Below, piece by piece: positions 20,268 to 32,600 of a stretch of 64,000 bases of DNA. The stretch lies in the NCBI GenBank assembly GCA_011799875.1, contig CM022303.1, positions 187,154,088 to 187,218,087 on the forward strand, in the 5' to 3' direction. Source of the stretch: Thinopyrum elongatum. Its lineage: Eukaryota; Streptophyta; Magnoliopsida; Poales; Poaceae. Position 1 is the stretch's first letter. The number at the start of each line of letters is the position of its first letter. The translations under genes were made by a program, and so were the position numbers. Below the pieces are notes generated by a model. The model was not told where the DNA came from and made no database searches. It saw only the letters and a list, made by a program, of their open reading frames with translations.

Positions 20268-21701
20268 CATTGGGTTCTACGGTAGGGTGCGTCGACTGCA
20301 AATTAAAAATTTCCTACGCTCAGAACAACCAAGAACATGCTACGGGAGATGGATCACAGATCATTACCACTAGACACGCAATGCCGTGCAGCGGAAGAAG
20401 AGTTGGGGCAGTGCGTCCACGTGGATCGTCTCCTTCTTGTCCGATCTCCCTCGAACAGCCGGTCGTCGGGTCCCATGTACAGGTTCATCGGAGCGGTGCA
20501 GGTGCACCACCTCTAACGGTATCCGTGCGTGCAGGAGGAACACCGTGCGGCGGACTGCTAGGTCCGATCACACAACCGGCGGCAAGTGGAGGTGGCTATT
20601 CGCAACACATGCAAACCCTAGTGACAGCGCCGAAGCAATCAACCCATGAGTGTGCCGCACCCCCACTATATATATAGGCATCCGTCGCGGGCTCAGCACT
20701 TGGGCCTCGCACGAATCCTAAAGCCCACAAGTCTACTCGGCCACGATCCAAGTTCAGTTCGGATCACATCCGATCAGTGTCCTCGGATCCGACCTCGTAG
20801 GTTCCTTCCCTTAAGCGCGCGACCACTTAGGTTCAAGTCGGCTTGGTCACAGTTCGGATCACCTTCGACCTGCATGGTTGGTAGCGGCCTCTAGCAAGGT
20901 GTGCCGACCACCAAGTAGACTATGAATCTGGTTAGGCGAACCTGTACAACATGTCACACTTCTGTTCCCTTTGCCACACGATATATGTTGTCGGGATCAA
21001 GGCGAGTCTATCATCCTTGTGCTAGCCCGACCTCATTCTCGTTCGAGTGATGCCGACCACTTACCGGATTATCTCATAATCCCTGCCACATGGCCATTCT
21101 TATCTTGGTCGGATCACACGAGGGGCCCAGAGTATATCTCTCCTGATCGGAGGGGCAAATCCCATCTTACTCGACAATGTCTCGCAGCATGGGTTTCGAC
21201 AAGCCCGAAACCTACCTTTGTAACTACCCAGTCACGGAGTAGCATTTGGTCGGACCAAAGAGGGCCTGTCACCATCCTGAGTACATGCGCCAGCTCAGGT
21301 CTTAGGACATAGAACATATGTTGTACTAAAGACTCACAGATGACATATCTCTACGTCTCACAGTTGGGTCTGTCCGACTCGGACCTTATCTCAACTCGGA
21401 TCCGACTAAGTTGAATCTGACCAGACCCTTCCGAGTCCATATTATCCGGTTAGCATCCAATGCTCCATGGCTAGTGAGACCAAGCCATTGACCGTGTCAT
21501 ATGCTAGTCTAGTCGGCTGCGCGTCCACACAACCCTTTCGACTAGGGACCTTTTAGGACAGTCATCATACAATGTATAGTCCCACAAACAAGTCACGTAC
21601 TTGCTGATACACATCATTGATAACGTCCAAGGACTATCTTTATTCATAAACACATAGGGAATATCATCATACATGATTGCCTCTAGGTCATATCTCCAAC
21701 A
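20268..21701 (-). repeat. Copia-1 5' LTR
   Basis: A 1,434-base LTR. Its minus-strand start is TGTTGGAGATATGACC, resembling the start of Angela/BARE-type LTRs of Triticeae. Its other end reads CATTGGG on the plus strand where the partner LTR has TGTTGGG, so the terminal dinucleotide has mutated. It is the full-length copy of the pair. Confidence 0.9.
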
Positions 21702-21706
21702 GATCT

Positions 21707-22593
21707 TAAGGGTATTAGTCCCAGTCTATGTCAATACATGATTAATATGGAGCCTGATGCTAAGCCAGTTGTTGATCATGATGACTGAATCCTAAGATGA
21801 AGGATGTGGTAAGGACTGAAATATTAAAGCTTCTGGAAGTAGGTATAATTTATCCCATAGCTGATAGTAGATGGGTAAGTCATGTTCATTGTCTCCCTAA
21901 GAAATGAGGCATTACCGTTGTTCCTAATGATAAAAATGAACTTACCCCACAAAGAATTGTAACTGGTTATAGGATGGTAATTAATTTTAGGAAATTAAAC
22001 AAAGCTAGTAGAAAAGATCATTACCTCTTGTCTTTTATTGATCAAATGTTAGAAAGATTGTCTAAGCACACACACTTTTGTTTCCTTGATGGATATTCTG
22101 GTTTCTCTCAAATACCTGTGTCAAAAGAAGATCTAGAGAAAACTACTTTTACTTGCCCTTTTGGAACTTATGCTTATAGACGTATGCCTTTTGGTTTATG
22201 CAATGCACCTGCTACCTTCCAAAGATGTAAGACGGCTATATTCTCTGACTTTTGTGAAAAGATTGTTGAGGTTTTCATGGATGATTTTTCCGTTTACGGG
22301 ACTTCTTTTGATGATTGCTTAAGCAACCTTGATCGAGTTTTGCAGAGATGTGAAGAAACTAATCTTGTCTTGAATTGGGAGAAGTGCCACTTTATGGTTA
22401 ATGAAGGTATTTTCTTGGAGCATAAAATTTCTGAATGAGGTATTGAAGTAGATAAAGCTAAAGTAGATGCAATTGAGAAAATGCCAAGTCCTAAAGATAT
22501 TAAAGGTATAAGAAGTTTCCTTGGTCATATGTTGGTTTCTATACGAGATTTATTAAAGACTTCTCTAATATTTCTAGGCCTCTTACTAATCTC
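21707..22593 (+). pseudogene. Gypsy-1 reverse transcriptase, broken
   Basis: This directly continues the frame cut at 9672-9677 by Copia-1. RT blocks are clear: VINFRKLNKAS, FCFLDGYSGFSQIPV, TFTCPFGTYAYRRMPFGL, CNAPATFQ and the catalytic FMDDFSVYG near 22275, where DD are the metal-binding aspartates. The frame is broken by stops before 21974 (for example TGA at 21787), by TGA at 22436-22438, and by a frameshift near 22530 after IRSFLGH. RT copies element RNA into DNA in the cytoplasmic particle. Confidence 0.9.
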
Positions 22594-23448
22594 TTGCAAA
22601 AATATGTTCCATTTGTTTTTTATGATGATTGTGTAGAAGTCTTTGAAATATTTAAGAAAGCCTTAACCTATGCACCCATTGTTCAACCACCTGATTGGAA
22701 CTTGCCTTTTGAAATTATGTGTGATGCTACTGACTATGTTGTCGGTGTTGTTCTAGGACAAAGAGTTGATAAGAAATTAAATGTTATTCATTATGCTAGT
22801 AAAACTCTAGACAGTGCTCACAGAAATTATGCTACTACTGAGAAAGAATTTTTAGCAACTGTGGTTGCATGTGATAAATTCAGAGCTTATATTGTTGATT
22901 CTAAAGTGATTGTTCAGACTAATCATGCTACTATTAAATATCTTATGGAAAAGAAAGATGCTAAACCTAGGTTAATTAGGCGGGTTCTTTTGCTGCAAGA
23001 ATTTGACCTGCATATTACTAATAGAAATTGAGCCGAGAATCCCGTAGCTGATAATTTATCTCGAATGGAAAATGTTCTTGATGACCCACTGCCTATCGAT
23101 GATAGTTTTCCTGATGAACAATTAGCTGTTATAAATGCTTCTCGTAATACTCCTTGGTATGCATACTATGCTAATTACATTGTTGCTAAATATATACCAC
23201 CTAGTTTCACATACCAAGAAAAGAAAAAGTTCTTCTTTGATTTGAGACATTGCTTTTGGGATGACCCACATCTTTATAAAGAAGGAGTAGATGGTATTAT
23301 TAGACATTGTGTACTTGAGCATGAACAGGAACAAATCCTATGGAAGTGTCACTCCCAGGCATATGGAGGACACCATGCTGGAGACAGAACTGCACATAAG
23401 GTATTACAATATGGTTTTTATTGGCCTACTCTTCAAGGATGCACGTAA
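22594..23448 (+). pseudogene. Gypsy-1 RNase H and integrase N-terminus, broken
   Basis: RNase H motifs: [18 protein letters not shown] (first catalytic Asp), [11 protein letters not shown] (Glu) and a third block reading [13 protein letters not shown]. The family normally has TDH there, so a catalytic Asp appears changed to Asn. A TGA at 23029-23031 interrupts the chain before ADNLSRMENV. The part from 23065 contains the linker and the start of the integrase zinc-binding region (KCHSQAYGGHHAGD). A frameshift near 23440 ends the frame. Confidence 0.87.
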
Positions 23449-24481
23449 GTTTGTCTTATCTTGTGATGAATGTCAAAGAATTGGTAATATTAGTAGATGT
23501 CCGAAAATGCCTATGAATTATTCACTTGTTATTGAACCATTTGATGTTTGGGGATTTGATTATAAGGGACCTTTTCCTTCCTGTAATGGGTATACACATA
23601 TTCTAGTTGCTGTTGATTAGATTATTAAGTAGGTAGAAGCTATTCCAACTAGTAGTGCTAATCATAACACATCTATTAAAATGCTTAAAAAAGTTATTTT
23701 CCTGAGGTTTGGGGTCCCTAGATATTTAATGACGGATGGTGGTTCACATTTCATTCATGGTGCATTCCGTAAACTCCTTGCTAAATATGATGTCAACCAT
23801 AGAATTTCATCACCTTATCATCCTCAGTCTAGTAGTCAAGTTGAATTGAGCAATACAGAAATAAAGCTAATTTTGCAAAAGACCGTTAATAGATCTAGAA
23901 AGAACTGGTCCAAGAAACTTGATGATGCATTGTGGGCATACATAACTACATATAAAAATCATATGGGTATGTCCCCTTATAAAATTGTTTATGGAAAAGC
24001 ATGTCATTTACCTCTTGAGTTAGAACATAAAGCATATTGGGCAATTAAAGAACTTAACTATGATTCCAAACTTGCCGGTGAACAGAGGTTATTTGATATT
24101 AGTTCTCTAGATGAATGGAGGACACAATCTTATGAAAATGCCAAGTTATTTAAAGAAAATGTTTAAAGATGGCATGATAGAAGAATCCAAAAATGGGAAT
24201 TCAAAATAGGAGATCAAGTTTTATTATACAACTCTCGTTTAAGATTCTATGTAGGAAAGCTTCTCTTTAAATGGGAAGGACCGTATATCATTGAAGAAGT
24301 TTATCGTTCCCGAGCTATCAAGATAAACAACGCCGAAGGTACTAATCCGAAGGTGGTTAATGGGCAGAGAATTAAACATTATATTTTAGGTACACCCATT
24401 AATGTTGAAACCAATCTTATCCAAACTATGACACCGGAAGAGCACATAAGGGAAACCTTCCAGAACGCTCCAGAACCCTGA
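23430..24481 (+). pseudogene. Gypsy-1 integrase, broken
   Basis: It begins with LSCDECQRIGN, the CC half of the HHCC zinc finger. The core shows EPFDVWGFDYKGPF (first Asp), LMTDGGSHF (second Asp) and SSPYHPQSSSQVELSN (Glu of DDE). The C-terminal part KWEGPYIIEEVYRSRAIKI is the usual gypsy tail, and the chain ends at TGA 24479-24481. In-frame TAG codons at 23618-23620 and 23630-23632 and TAA at 24164-24166 break it. Confidence 0.88.
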
Positions 24482-24826
24482 AAAAGGGGTAGGTACATGG
24501 TTCGGTAAGTAAACGGACTCCAAGAGTTCCAGAAAAGTACTTTCTGTCTGTTTTAGAATATTTAAAAAATTAGGAAAATAATAAACAATCCGAAAAGTGC
24601 ACGGGGGAGCGACAAGCCCGAGGGGCGCGCCCTACCCCCTGGGCGCGCCTCCCAGGCTTGTGGCCCCCTCGTGGACATTCCCAACTCTCTTTTTCTTCCA
24701 TGTTACTTGTCCTGCACGAAAAAAATTCATTATATATACTTCCTGATGTTTTGACCACGGTATCGCAAGTACCTCCTCTGTTCTTGTTTCGTGTTGTTTT
24801 CTGCCAGATTTTCAAAGCCAGGCATC

Positions 24827-25345
24827 ATGTCTTCTTCCTCTTCCAACAACATGGAAGATGATGCTTGGTTGATGCAGATGGAACTCACGTGGGAGGAGGC
24901 CGAGGAAGTCACCATGGAAGAAGATGAAGGATATTCGCTTGAGGTCCACCCTCCAGCTTCGGAGAGGGGCACTCTGGCTGGCATCTTCACTACCCCAAAT
25001 CCTCATCAAGCAATATGGACTACAAGCAACCACGAAGGCCAACAGGTATAATAAGGACTTCCTCCTAGGAGGCCCTTACACAGGTCGCATCGGAACATTT
25101 TTCATTATTTGGTTCATAATTATGGAGTTGAAAATACTCCCTGTATGCACATACCTTCTAATTGGGACATCTCCCGTCCAGGAGAAAGTGATGTAGGAAG
25201 GAATTCATGGGGGCCTGAGAACGAACACATCATGGTCGAAGTGCAAAAGAATGCTGAGATTCAGAGTTTGAAGGAGATCTTGATTAATTTGAGGGAGGAC
25301 AAGCCTACTACTTCATCACCACCATCACCAAAGAAGGAGACTTGA
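24827..25345 (+). pseudogene. Small extra ORF downstream of Gypsy-1 pol, broken
   Basis: From ATG 24827 an acidic N-terminus (MSSSSSNNMEDDAWLMQMEL) runs to a stop at 25049-25051. In another frame from about 25109, HIPSNWDI and SLKEILINLREDKPTTSSPPSPKKET end at 25345. The two pieces look like one protein split by a frameshift. The end could form a short helix. I do not recognise a domain. Athila-like elements often carry an extra ORF after pol, sometimes called env-like; nothing membrane-like is seen here. Confidence 0.45.
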
Positions 25346-26427
25346 GTACATGGGTATGGGCACTCCCCTTGGCTTGTGCCAAGCTTGGGGGAGGTGCCCC
25401 GGTATCGTATCACCACCACTTTTATCATCATTATCTATCTTAGTTTGATCCTTAGTTGTTTCGTGATTTAGAAGAATAAAGTTTTAGTATGATCTATTTT
25501 CGAGTGCTTGCTTAGTGATCTATCTATCTATGTAATCCTGTGTGAGATATATAATAAAGAGTAGTTTGAGTTTTGCTTTGCTTTCTTGTTTCAATCTTAG
25601 CAATTGAAAATAAAAGAATAAAAAGATCATATGCTACTCCCATGAGGAGTAATGACTTCACATAAAAGAAGTATAGTTGATAAAATTCGTTGGAAGTTGA
25701 CAAGCATAGCCTTGGTCATTGGTGCAATCCATAAAAAAGTAGTGAAGGAAGAGAGGTCTCACATATAAATATACTATCTTGGACATCTTTTATGATTGTG
25801 AGCCCCCATCAAATATTTTATATCAATTAGTTGAGTTGGACAAGGAAGAAAACATAATGAGTTATGGTTGTTTACATTCACATAGAAGTTATATTGTTAT
25901 GGATCTTCTAACATGTGGTGCTTGTCTAGGATCTTTTGCTAGACAAAAATTCGCACTGAGTAGAAATACTACTTGTGCATCCAAAACCCTTAAACGCAGT
26001 TTCATGTCATGAGAGTCCACCATACCTACCTATGGATTGAATAAGATCCTTCAAGTAAGTTGTCGTCGGTGCAAAGCAATAAAAATTACTCCTAAATATG
26101 TATGATCTTTTATTGTAAGGGAAAATAAGCTTTGTACGATCTTGTGATGGTGAAGAAATAAAAGCAACAGACCGCATAATAAAGGTTGCTATCACAAGGG
26201 GCAATATAAAGTGACGTTCATTTGCATTAAGAGCTTGCACATCCAAAAACAAAAAGTGCATGACAACCTCTGCTTCCCTCTACAAAGGGCCTATCTTTTA
26301 CATCGATGTATTTATTTTGATGAAAGAGTCAATAGTGTTCATCCCTATTCCTCTGTATGTATTCTTTAGCGGCAAGCATCATGTGGTAGATAGATCCAGA
26401 TATATATATATACACACACACACAGCC
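25346..26427 (+). other. Gypsy-1 3' untranslated region, first part
   Basis: Non-coding sequence beginning with CAAGCTTGGGGGAGGTGCCCC, a phrase that recurs in altered form next to the polypurine tract at 29586. There is no sustained open frame. It ends in a TA/CA microsatellite (26400-26424), where the next element begins. Confidence 0.6.
26400..26424. repeat. TA/CA microsatellite at left edge of the unclassified element
   Basis: A run of TA dinucleotides followed by CA dinucleotides. Its counterpart on the far side is a pure TA run at 29102-29125. Confidence 0.85.
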
Positions 26428-26431
26428 GGTC

Positions 26432-26455
26432 TATTCTGCTAATATTAGCAGAATA
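26432..26455. repeat. Perfect 24-base palindrome at the element terminus
   Basis: The arms TATTCTGCTAAT and ATTAGCAGAATA meet without a spacer, starting 4 bases inside the left end. It can extrude as a cruciform and may be a terminal recognition structure. Confidence 0.8.
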
Positions 26456-26583
26456 ACTATTCTGATAACACTTCCGCACTACACACTCAACGCAAGTGCA
26501 AGTCATTGTTTGAACCAAGTGTGCTGCAGTACTCAGGCGAGTGAACTTCCCGTCGCAAAAAACTGCATGCTGTGTTTTTTCGG

Positions 26584-27260
26584 TACTATTTTTGCTCCAG
26601 TTTTTAAACCGTTTGTCAGAACGAGGCGTGTAATATACCATTGAAAAGTTATGGACTAGGCGCAACTTTGCCATGTTGAAATGTTTTCAAGATTCATCAC
26701 GGTTTAAGGGCAGTTTCAAAAATGGTGCGGCGCACGAAGAGTGGCAGCGAGCATTTTTTTTCTAAACCACTCGTCGGAATGAAGCAAATGATACACCGTT
26801 GGGAAGATATCGTCGAGGCGCATCTTTTTCATACCTATTATTTTCTCTAATTCCTTACGGTTTAAGAGCAGTTTTAAATTTACTAAATCACGGAATTCAT
26901 TTTTTTTGAAATTTTTGCAATTTTTGGTACTGTTTTTGCTCCAGTTTTTGAACCATTTGTCAAAACGAGGCGTATGATATGTTGTTGGAAAGCTACGGAC
27001 GAGGCGCAACTTTCATATGTTGAAATGTTTTTGAGATTCCTTACGGTTTTTAGTTAATTTTGAAAATCGTGCGGCTGACGACAAGAGGCAGCGGTCGTTT
27101 TTCGCGAAATTTTTACAAACCTCTGGTCGAAATGATTCAAATTATATGCCGTTAGAAAGATATCGATGAGGCGCAACTTTTTCATGTAGAACACTCTCTC
27201 CGATTTCTTACGGTTTAAGAGCAATTTTGATTTTAACGAAATACGGACACTGTTTTTTTG
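26584..27260. repeat. Four diverged repeats of about 172 bases
   Basis: Phrases TTTGTCAGAACGAGGCGT, GGAAAGxTAxxGACGAGGCGCAACTTT and CCTTACGGTTTAAGAGCAGTTTT recur in the same order about every 172 bases. Pairs are more alike at a period of about 344, for example TACTxTTTTTGCTCCAGTTTTT at 26584 and 26928. This suggests two rounds of duplication. Confidence 0.65.
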
Positions 27261-28149
27261 CGACACCAAAATCGTCGTATGTACTGCATCAGACAGAAAA
27301 CCGCACTGCTTTAGACTGAAAACCGCACTGCATCAGACGGTCAAGTGAACTTCATGATTTCTTTTGTCGAACATAAATTTTTCTCAGACGAGTTTTTGTT
27401 GTCTTTTTTTCAACATTTTTTATGAATGAGAGTGGACCGCAGAGACGAGGGCAAGTGGACCGCGACATATATTGAAGTGAACCGCATTACTTTTTATTTG
27501 TTTTACTAATCTTTTTTCACACTTCAATTTTGTGCGCAAGTGAACAGTATCACTCTCAAAAGTGAACCACATCGAGGACCAAACGCACTCCAGGTGTTGA
27601 TGATAGTCGACTGATTTTCTGAGACACACAAACAAATTGCACTTCATACAGAGGGATAATGAGGTGCTACACAAATTAGAGGAACTACTTATTTGTCTTC
27701 TCCCACGCGGCATTCTGCACAAAAACACAGAGCGAACAGGACGGCCACGCGCCGCCGAACCGCATTGCGCGCCCAGGCGCACTTCAAGTCTGCGGATGCC
27801 CGGACTGCAAGGGGAGGAGGGACAGCACGCTCCTGGTGATCTGGAGCATGGTTTGTGAATCTGAGGCTGGTCATTATTGTGACCAAAACTGCATCAAACT
27901 AATCTGCTAGAAACTCCACTTCAATGAACTGCAGATAAAACACAAGGCCAAACCTGAAAAAAATCAAAAAAATGCTATGGACTGTGTCGAGAGGACTCTG
28001 CACTGCGTCAACAACACCCAAACCTACACCAAAAACACTCCGCACTTCAACAGTGTGTTAGCCGCACCGCACCTATCCACTATCCAGAGCTGCAGTGATG
28101 GACCGCTGGGGTCATCGGCGACGAGCCATGAGCACTATGCAGCAGCTCT

Positions 28150-29050
28150 TCGCTGGTAACAATGGCGAGAGAAAAAGGGGGAGCTCAGGGGGCGAAGTCA
28201 TGGTCCTCTTGGCCGACGGAGAGCACTCCCGCGGGTCCGGCGTGAAGTAGTGTAGGAGATGGATCCCGGGAGGTTGGGGCGAGCGCTCGTCGGTGTGGTC
28301 GTAGTCACCCGAGTCCCCGCCGCAGAGCTTTCCGTGGATGCTCGAGGAAGCCAGATCTGGAGGCGGCGCAGCGTCGTTGGGGCTAGAGTAGCCTGGCTGT
28401 GGCTCGGCAGACCCGGCTCGTGCAAGGGCAGGCACGAGAGCGAAGGGAAGGTGGGCGGTGGTGCGGCGTGCCACCAGGGCGGGGCTGCATGGCCGGATGG
28501 GAGAAAGGTAGCGGCGGGGTGGCCGTGGAGGCATGGATCCAGCCGCGCGCCCATCCTCGCGAGCTTGGAGCACCGTGCAGGGCTGCCCCCAGCTGGTGTC
28601 CTCCCACACCGGTGTGGTGCGTGGCGGAGGCGCATCCGGTGGGGAGCAGGTGGGGCGGCGGGAGGCCGGCGCGGCCTGGCTCTAGTAGCACGGCGTCGCG
28701 GGGGGCCGCCGTGGCCTGGATCCGGCGTCGGGACATCGCGGGGGCCCGCCGCGGCCTGGATCCGGTGCTGGCTCGTGGTGGCCGAGGCGGGGCGGCGCGT
28801 GGTTGTGGCCGGGGCGGGCGGCGCGTGGTTATGGCCGTCGGCGGGCGACGGGCGGCGTGGGGTGGTTGGTGGCCGTGGCGGGCGGAGCTGCGTGGTGGTT
28901 GGATCGGGAGGTGGGGGAGCCCCGTTTGACCAGGGGGAGTGGTGCGGGGGTGGATTGAGATGGTGGTGGAAGGTGGTAGTAGTAGCGAGGTGGGGGTGGT
29001 TTTCTTTTTTATTGCCTGCGCGGTTCGGTTCGGGTTTTGTTACAGTGCCG
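28150..29050. other. GC-rich block, possible captured gene-like sequence
   Basis: GC-rich with many GGCGGGCG/GGCCGTGG repeats. Long frames exist on both strands (266 codons on plus from 28259; 165 and 145 codons on minus), but they are made of low-complexity Gly/Arg/Val or Pro/Arg/Ser strings with no domain I know. It may be a transduced 5' gene region or promoter. I do not call a protein. Confidence 0.35.
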
Positions 29051-29101
29051 AACTGTTAGCAGAATAAGGTCTTAAGGGGTGTTATCATAATAGACCCACC
29101 C

Positions 29102-29125
29102 TATATATATATATATATATATAGT
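29102..29125. repeat. TA microsatellite at right edge of the unclassified element
   Basis: A pure run of TA dinucleotides directly after the element's right end. Confidence 0.9.
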
Positions 29126-29600
29126 TGAATGTAGGTCATCATGAGTTATTATTGTTGATAGTACCCTTGAGGTAAATAAGTTGGGAGGCAAAATCATAAG
29201 CCCCTATCTTTCTATGTGTCTGACTAAGACTTTTGCTCTATAAATATGGTTTGAGTGTCACAAATCATAGAAGACTAAATGATGATTGAGTATGTGAACT
29301 TGCTAAACAAATCTCTTACATAGACTCTTTCTGAAAATATGATGGATTGTGATTGTTTCAATGACTGGGATCATAGTTTGTTAGTTTCCAATAAAATTTA
29401 TGTTTTATACTTTAGCTTGCGAGTGAATTGTTACTCTAGCATGAGAAGTTTTATGATGATATGTTGCCGTAATGATAATGACCATGATGCTTCGATATCC
29501 GTATTTTATTTTTATCGACACCTATCTCTCTAATCATGTGGTCATGATTATCGATTTTGGCTTTCGCTTGAGGACAAGCGAGGTCTAAGCTTGGGGGAGT
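29126..29600 (+). other. Gypsy-1 3' untranslated region, second part, and polypurine tract
   Basis: It resumes after the TA-flanked element with no coding motif. It ends in GCTTGGGGGAGT at 29589-29600, the polypurine tract that primes plus-strand synthesis, directly before the LTR start TGATACATCC. Confidence 0.75.
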
Positions 29601-32600
29601 TGATACATCCATTTTGCATCATGTTTTCATATCGATATTTATTGCATTATGGACTGTTATTTCACTTTATAATACAATTCTTATGCCTTTTCTCTCTTAT
29701 TTTGCAAGTTTCACATGAAAAGGGAGATTGCCGGCAGATGGAATTCTGGACCGGAAAGGGCTATATCGGAGACACCTTTTCTGCACAACTCCAAATGACC
29801 TGAAAATTGACGAAGATTTATTTTTGAATATATAAAAAATATTGGCGAAAGAATCAATAGAAGGGGGGCCACCAGGCAGCCACAAGCCTGGGGGGCGCCG
29901 GTGCCCCCCTGAGCTTGTGGGGCCCCTGGCAGGCATCCAAAGCCCATCTTCTGCTATATGATGCCATTTGACATAAAAATATCAGAAGGAAGGTTTCGGG
30001 ACGATGCGCCGCTGTCTCGAGGCGGAACCTGGGCAGGAGCACTTTTGCTCTCCGGCGGAGCGATTCCGCCGGGGAAACTTCCCTTCGAGAGGGGAAAATC
30101 GAAGCCATCATCATCACCAACGACCCTCTCATCATGGGAGGACCAGTCTTTATCAACATGTTCACCAGCACCATCTCATCTCAAAACCTTGTTCATCTCT
30201 TGTATTCAATCTTTGTCTCAAAACCTCAGATTGGTACCTGTGGGTTACTAGTAGTGTTGATTACATCTTGTAGTTGATGCTAGTTGGTTTATTTGGTGGA
30301 AGATTATATGTTTAGATCCTTAATGATAATCAATACCCCTCTGATCTTGAACATGAATATGATTTGTGAGTAGTTACTTTTGTTCTTGAGGACATGGGAG
30401 AAGTCTTGTCATAAGTAATTGTAACACCCCAAAAATCGGGTTATCGATTTTTATGCTGTTATTCCTTCCTAGCTTTTCACTCCAAATTTTTTCCTCTGGA
30501 ATCTGGTGAATGACCAGGTGAATCCAGACAATCCTCAACCTCTCAGTGCCTTCCCATGATCTTGTGCCAGTCAAGCTCCGGTCAGTAAACCCCGAATTCC
30601 ACTTAAACCCTAGTTCCAAAATATTGGAACTGGAAATCCTGCCTTTGTGTTTACAAAGGAGCTGTCATTTTCCCTCGCTCTGTTAATCCTCCCAAAATTT
30701 CCAGAGATCATTCGTCATCCATAAACCCTAGATGTGCAAAAATATTGCCAAGTCATATGCAATATTTCTCCTCTGGAATTAATTCCTTTTTCTGCCTTTC
30801 TGAGGAGTTAAATCCAGGAAAATATCTATCCATCTCCAAAGTTCATGAAAACTTGTGGAGATATTATTTGTGATCATATTGAGCTCCCATAAAAATATTG
30901 GCCATAATTAAATAGGGAAAATTGCATTTTCCTATTTAAAGCCAATATTTCAATTTGGGGCCTTTCCAAAGGAACTACCATTTTGGTAGCTAGGAAAAAT
31001 CCCAAATAATTTGTGGAGCTTATCCAATCCATATCTTCACCATTTCCACCAAGATCCCAAGTTCCACCAATTAAATTTTAAGCACAACATCCCTTTGCAA
31101 ATTTTGTCCAGATTTTCTTTTTGCAAAGGAAGTGCTTGAATCCTTAATCATTTTGGGCTGAAAATTTTCAGGGTGGTTAATATGGATAAATCACCCATGG
31201 ATACCAAAAACCAGCCCATTTCATCCAGCCAATTTTCCCCAGTAAATTATCTAAATTTCTGTCCAGATTGAAGCACTGTGAAGGAAGTACCATTTAGAAG
31301 TCTCCAAATGGTATGAAATTTTTACAGTGCCTTCATATGCCTAAATTATTGGTCTCCACCAAATTTTGGCCATTTTCATCTAGCCATTTGATCCCAGCAT
31401 CATCATCTTCATTTCTGGCCAGATTGGCACTTTGTGAAGGAGGTAACATCTAGCCTTGTCCATTTGTGCTGAGATTTTACCAGCATGACTACCTTAGTAG
31501 ATTACTAAACCCTGACCAAGATCAAGCCAAGAGCAGCAAGGAGCTGTCCATATCATCAATCAAACACCTTGCTGTTCATCAGCAGTTGACCTTAGTGCAG
31601 TCACATCTGAGCTTTCCTGTGTCTTCCAGTTACGCAAGTTAATTTCTTGAGGTTTGTAGAACCTCCCAGACACGGTTTGGCTTCGTGTAGGACGTGGCAA
31701 GTCCCTGGCTGCGTGGTGACCACGCCATATGTAGCTACAGCCGGAGCTCTGTGTTGAAATGTCGCGTCCTTTCCCCTGTGCTCTCACCGGCGCCTTGTGC
31801 CGACGTCTGTGGCGATGCACGGCACCCCATCCACCTCCCAGCTACTTCTGGAGCCTAGCTCGTGGCCGTTCTTGCCGACATCGGGGCACTGTTAGGACGC
31901 GGCCGCGGCACTGCGTGTCCCGAGCCTTCTCGTTGCCGGCCACAGCTCGTCCGGGAGCGCCGACGACCCTCCCGCCGCACACATACCTTGTCTGGAAGCT
32001 TCTCCCCCTCGTCCTGTAGCTCCTGGCCGCCTCTGCCGACCTCGATGCTCCGCTCGAGCTCCGCCACGGTGCCGTCCTCTCGGAGCTTCTCCCGGCGTCC
32101 AGAGCCCCTCCCCGCAGCTATTTAAACGCCCAAGCCCCTCCTCCCTCGCCAGCAACCTCCACATTCCCTCCCCTCGAGATCCAGAGCTCCCTTCCCCTCC
32201 TCTCGACCGAATGGCCGCCGCCATGGCTTCGGCTCAAGCTGAGCAACGGGGCTCTCCCTGCTCCGCGTGCCTCGCCCAGGAGCTCTCCCAGCCCCGCCGC
32301 ATCCCTTTCCCCACCTCCATTCCGCCGGAGAAGCTCGCCGTGCCCTCTTCCGATGATGGCCGTGGCGGCTGTCCACCTCCAGATGCCGTCGCCTCGGTCG
32401 ACCCCCGCGGCCACAAGCCCATCCCACGGGCGCGGCAAGGCTCGGCGGCCGTCCTTTGCTTGCTGGTAGGCGCGACCGGGCGAGGAAGCGCCGGTGGCGA
32501 GCACGGCCCAAGTGGCCGAGGCCCTCCCCTGTCCCCGCGTCGGGAGGAAGGAGACACAGGAGGAAGGAGAGAGAGTGGATAGGGGCGGGCCCACCTGCAA

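Larger units (their letters stand above)
9678..21701 (-). mobile_element. Copia-1 LTR retrotransposon, duplication GATCT
   Basis: The outer ends are TGTTGG (9678) and CCAACA (ending 21701), flanked by GATCT at 9673-9677 and 21702-21706. The element is on the minus strand: 5' LTR at 20268-21701, primer site beside it, gag from 13089 downward, then protease and integrase, then the 3' LTR at 9678-10908. The order gag-protease-integrase before any RT is the Copia arrangement. RT and RNase H are missing: integrase runs directly into LTR sequence at about 10905, so a deletion removed RT, RNase H, the polypurine tract and about 190 bases of the 3' LTR. A Mutator-like element sits in its leader. It disrupts Gypsy-1. 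Confidence 0.93.
26428..29096. mobile_element. Unclassified inverted-end element flanked by TA microsatellites
   Basis: The left end GGTCTATTCTGCTAATA and the complement of the right end, GGTCTATTATGATAACA, share an inverted 8-base core, and both subterminal regions contain TGATAACAC and ATTCTGCTAA. The 2,669-base body separates into an AT-rich half with four diverged repeats (26584-27260), a middle with repeated CCGCACT/GAACCGCA phrases, and a very GC-rich block (28150-29050). No transposase is seen. Insertion at TA runs recalls the Micron and TAFT-type elements of grasses, but the target duplication cannot be defined within the microsatellite, so the superfamily stays open. It lies in Gypsy-1's 3' region. 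Confidence 0.55.

Noticed and set aside
26432..26455. TAATATTA core in the palindrome, reminiscent of a geminivirus replication origin
   Set aside because: The full nonanucleotide is not present (TAATATTAG), there is no Rep gene or stem context of a virus, and the palindrome is explained as an element terminus.
28259..29059. 266-codon Gly/Arg/Val-rich plus-strand frame
   Set aside because: Repetitive GGCGGGCG-type composition keeps several frames open on both strands, and there is no start context or domain.
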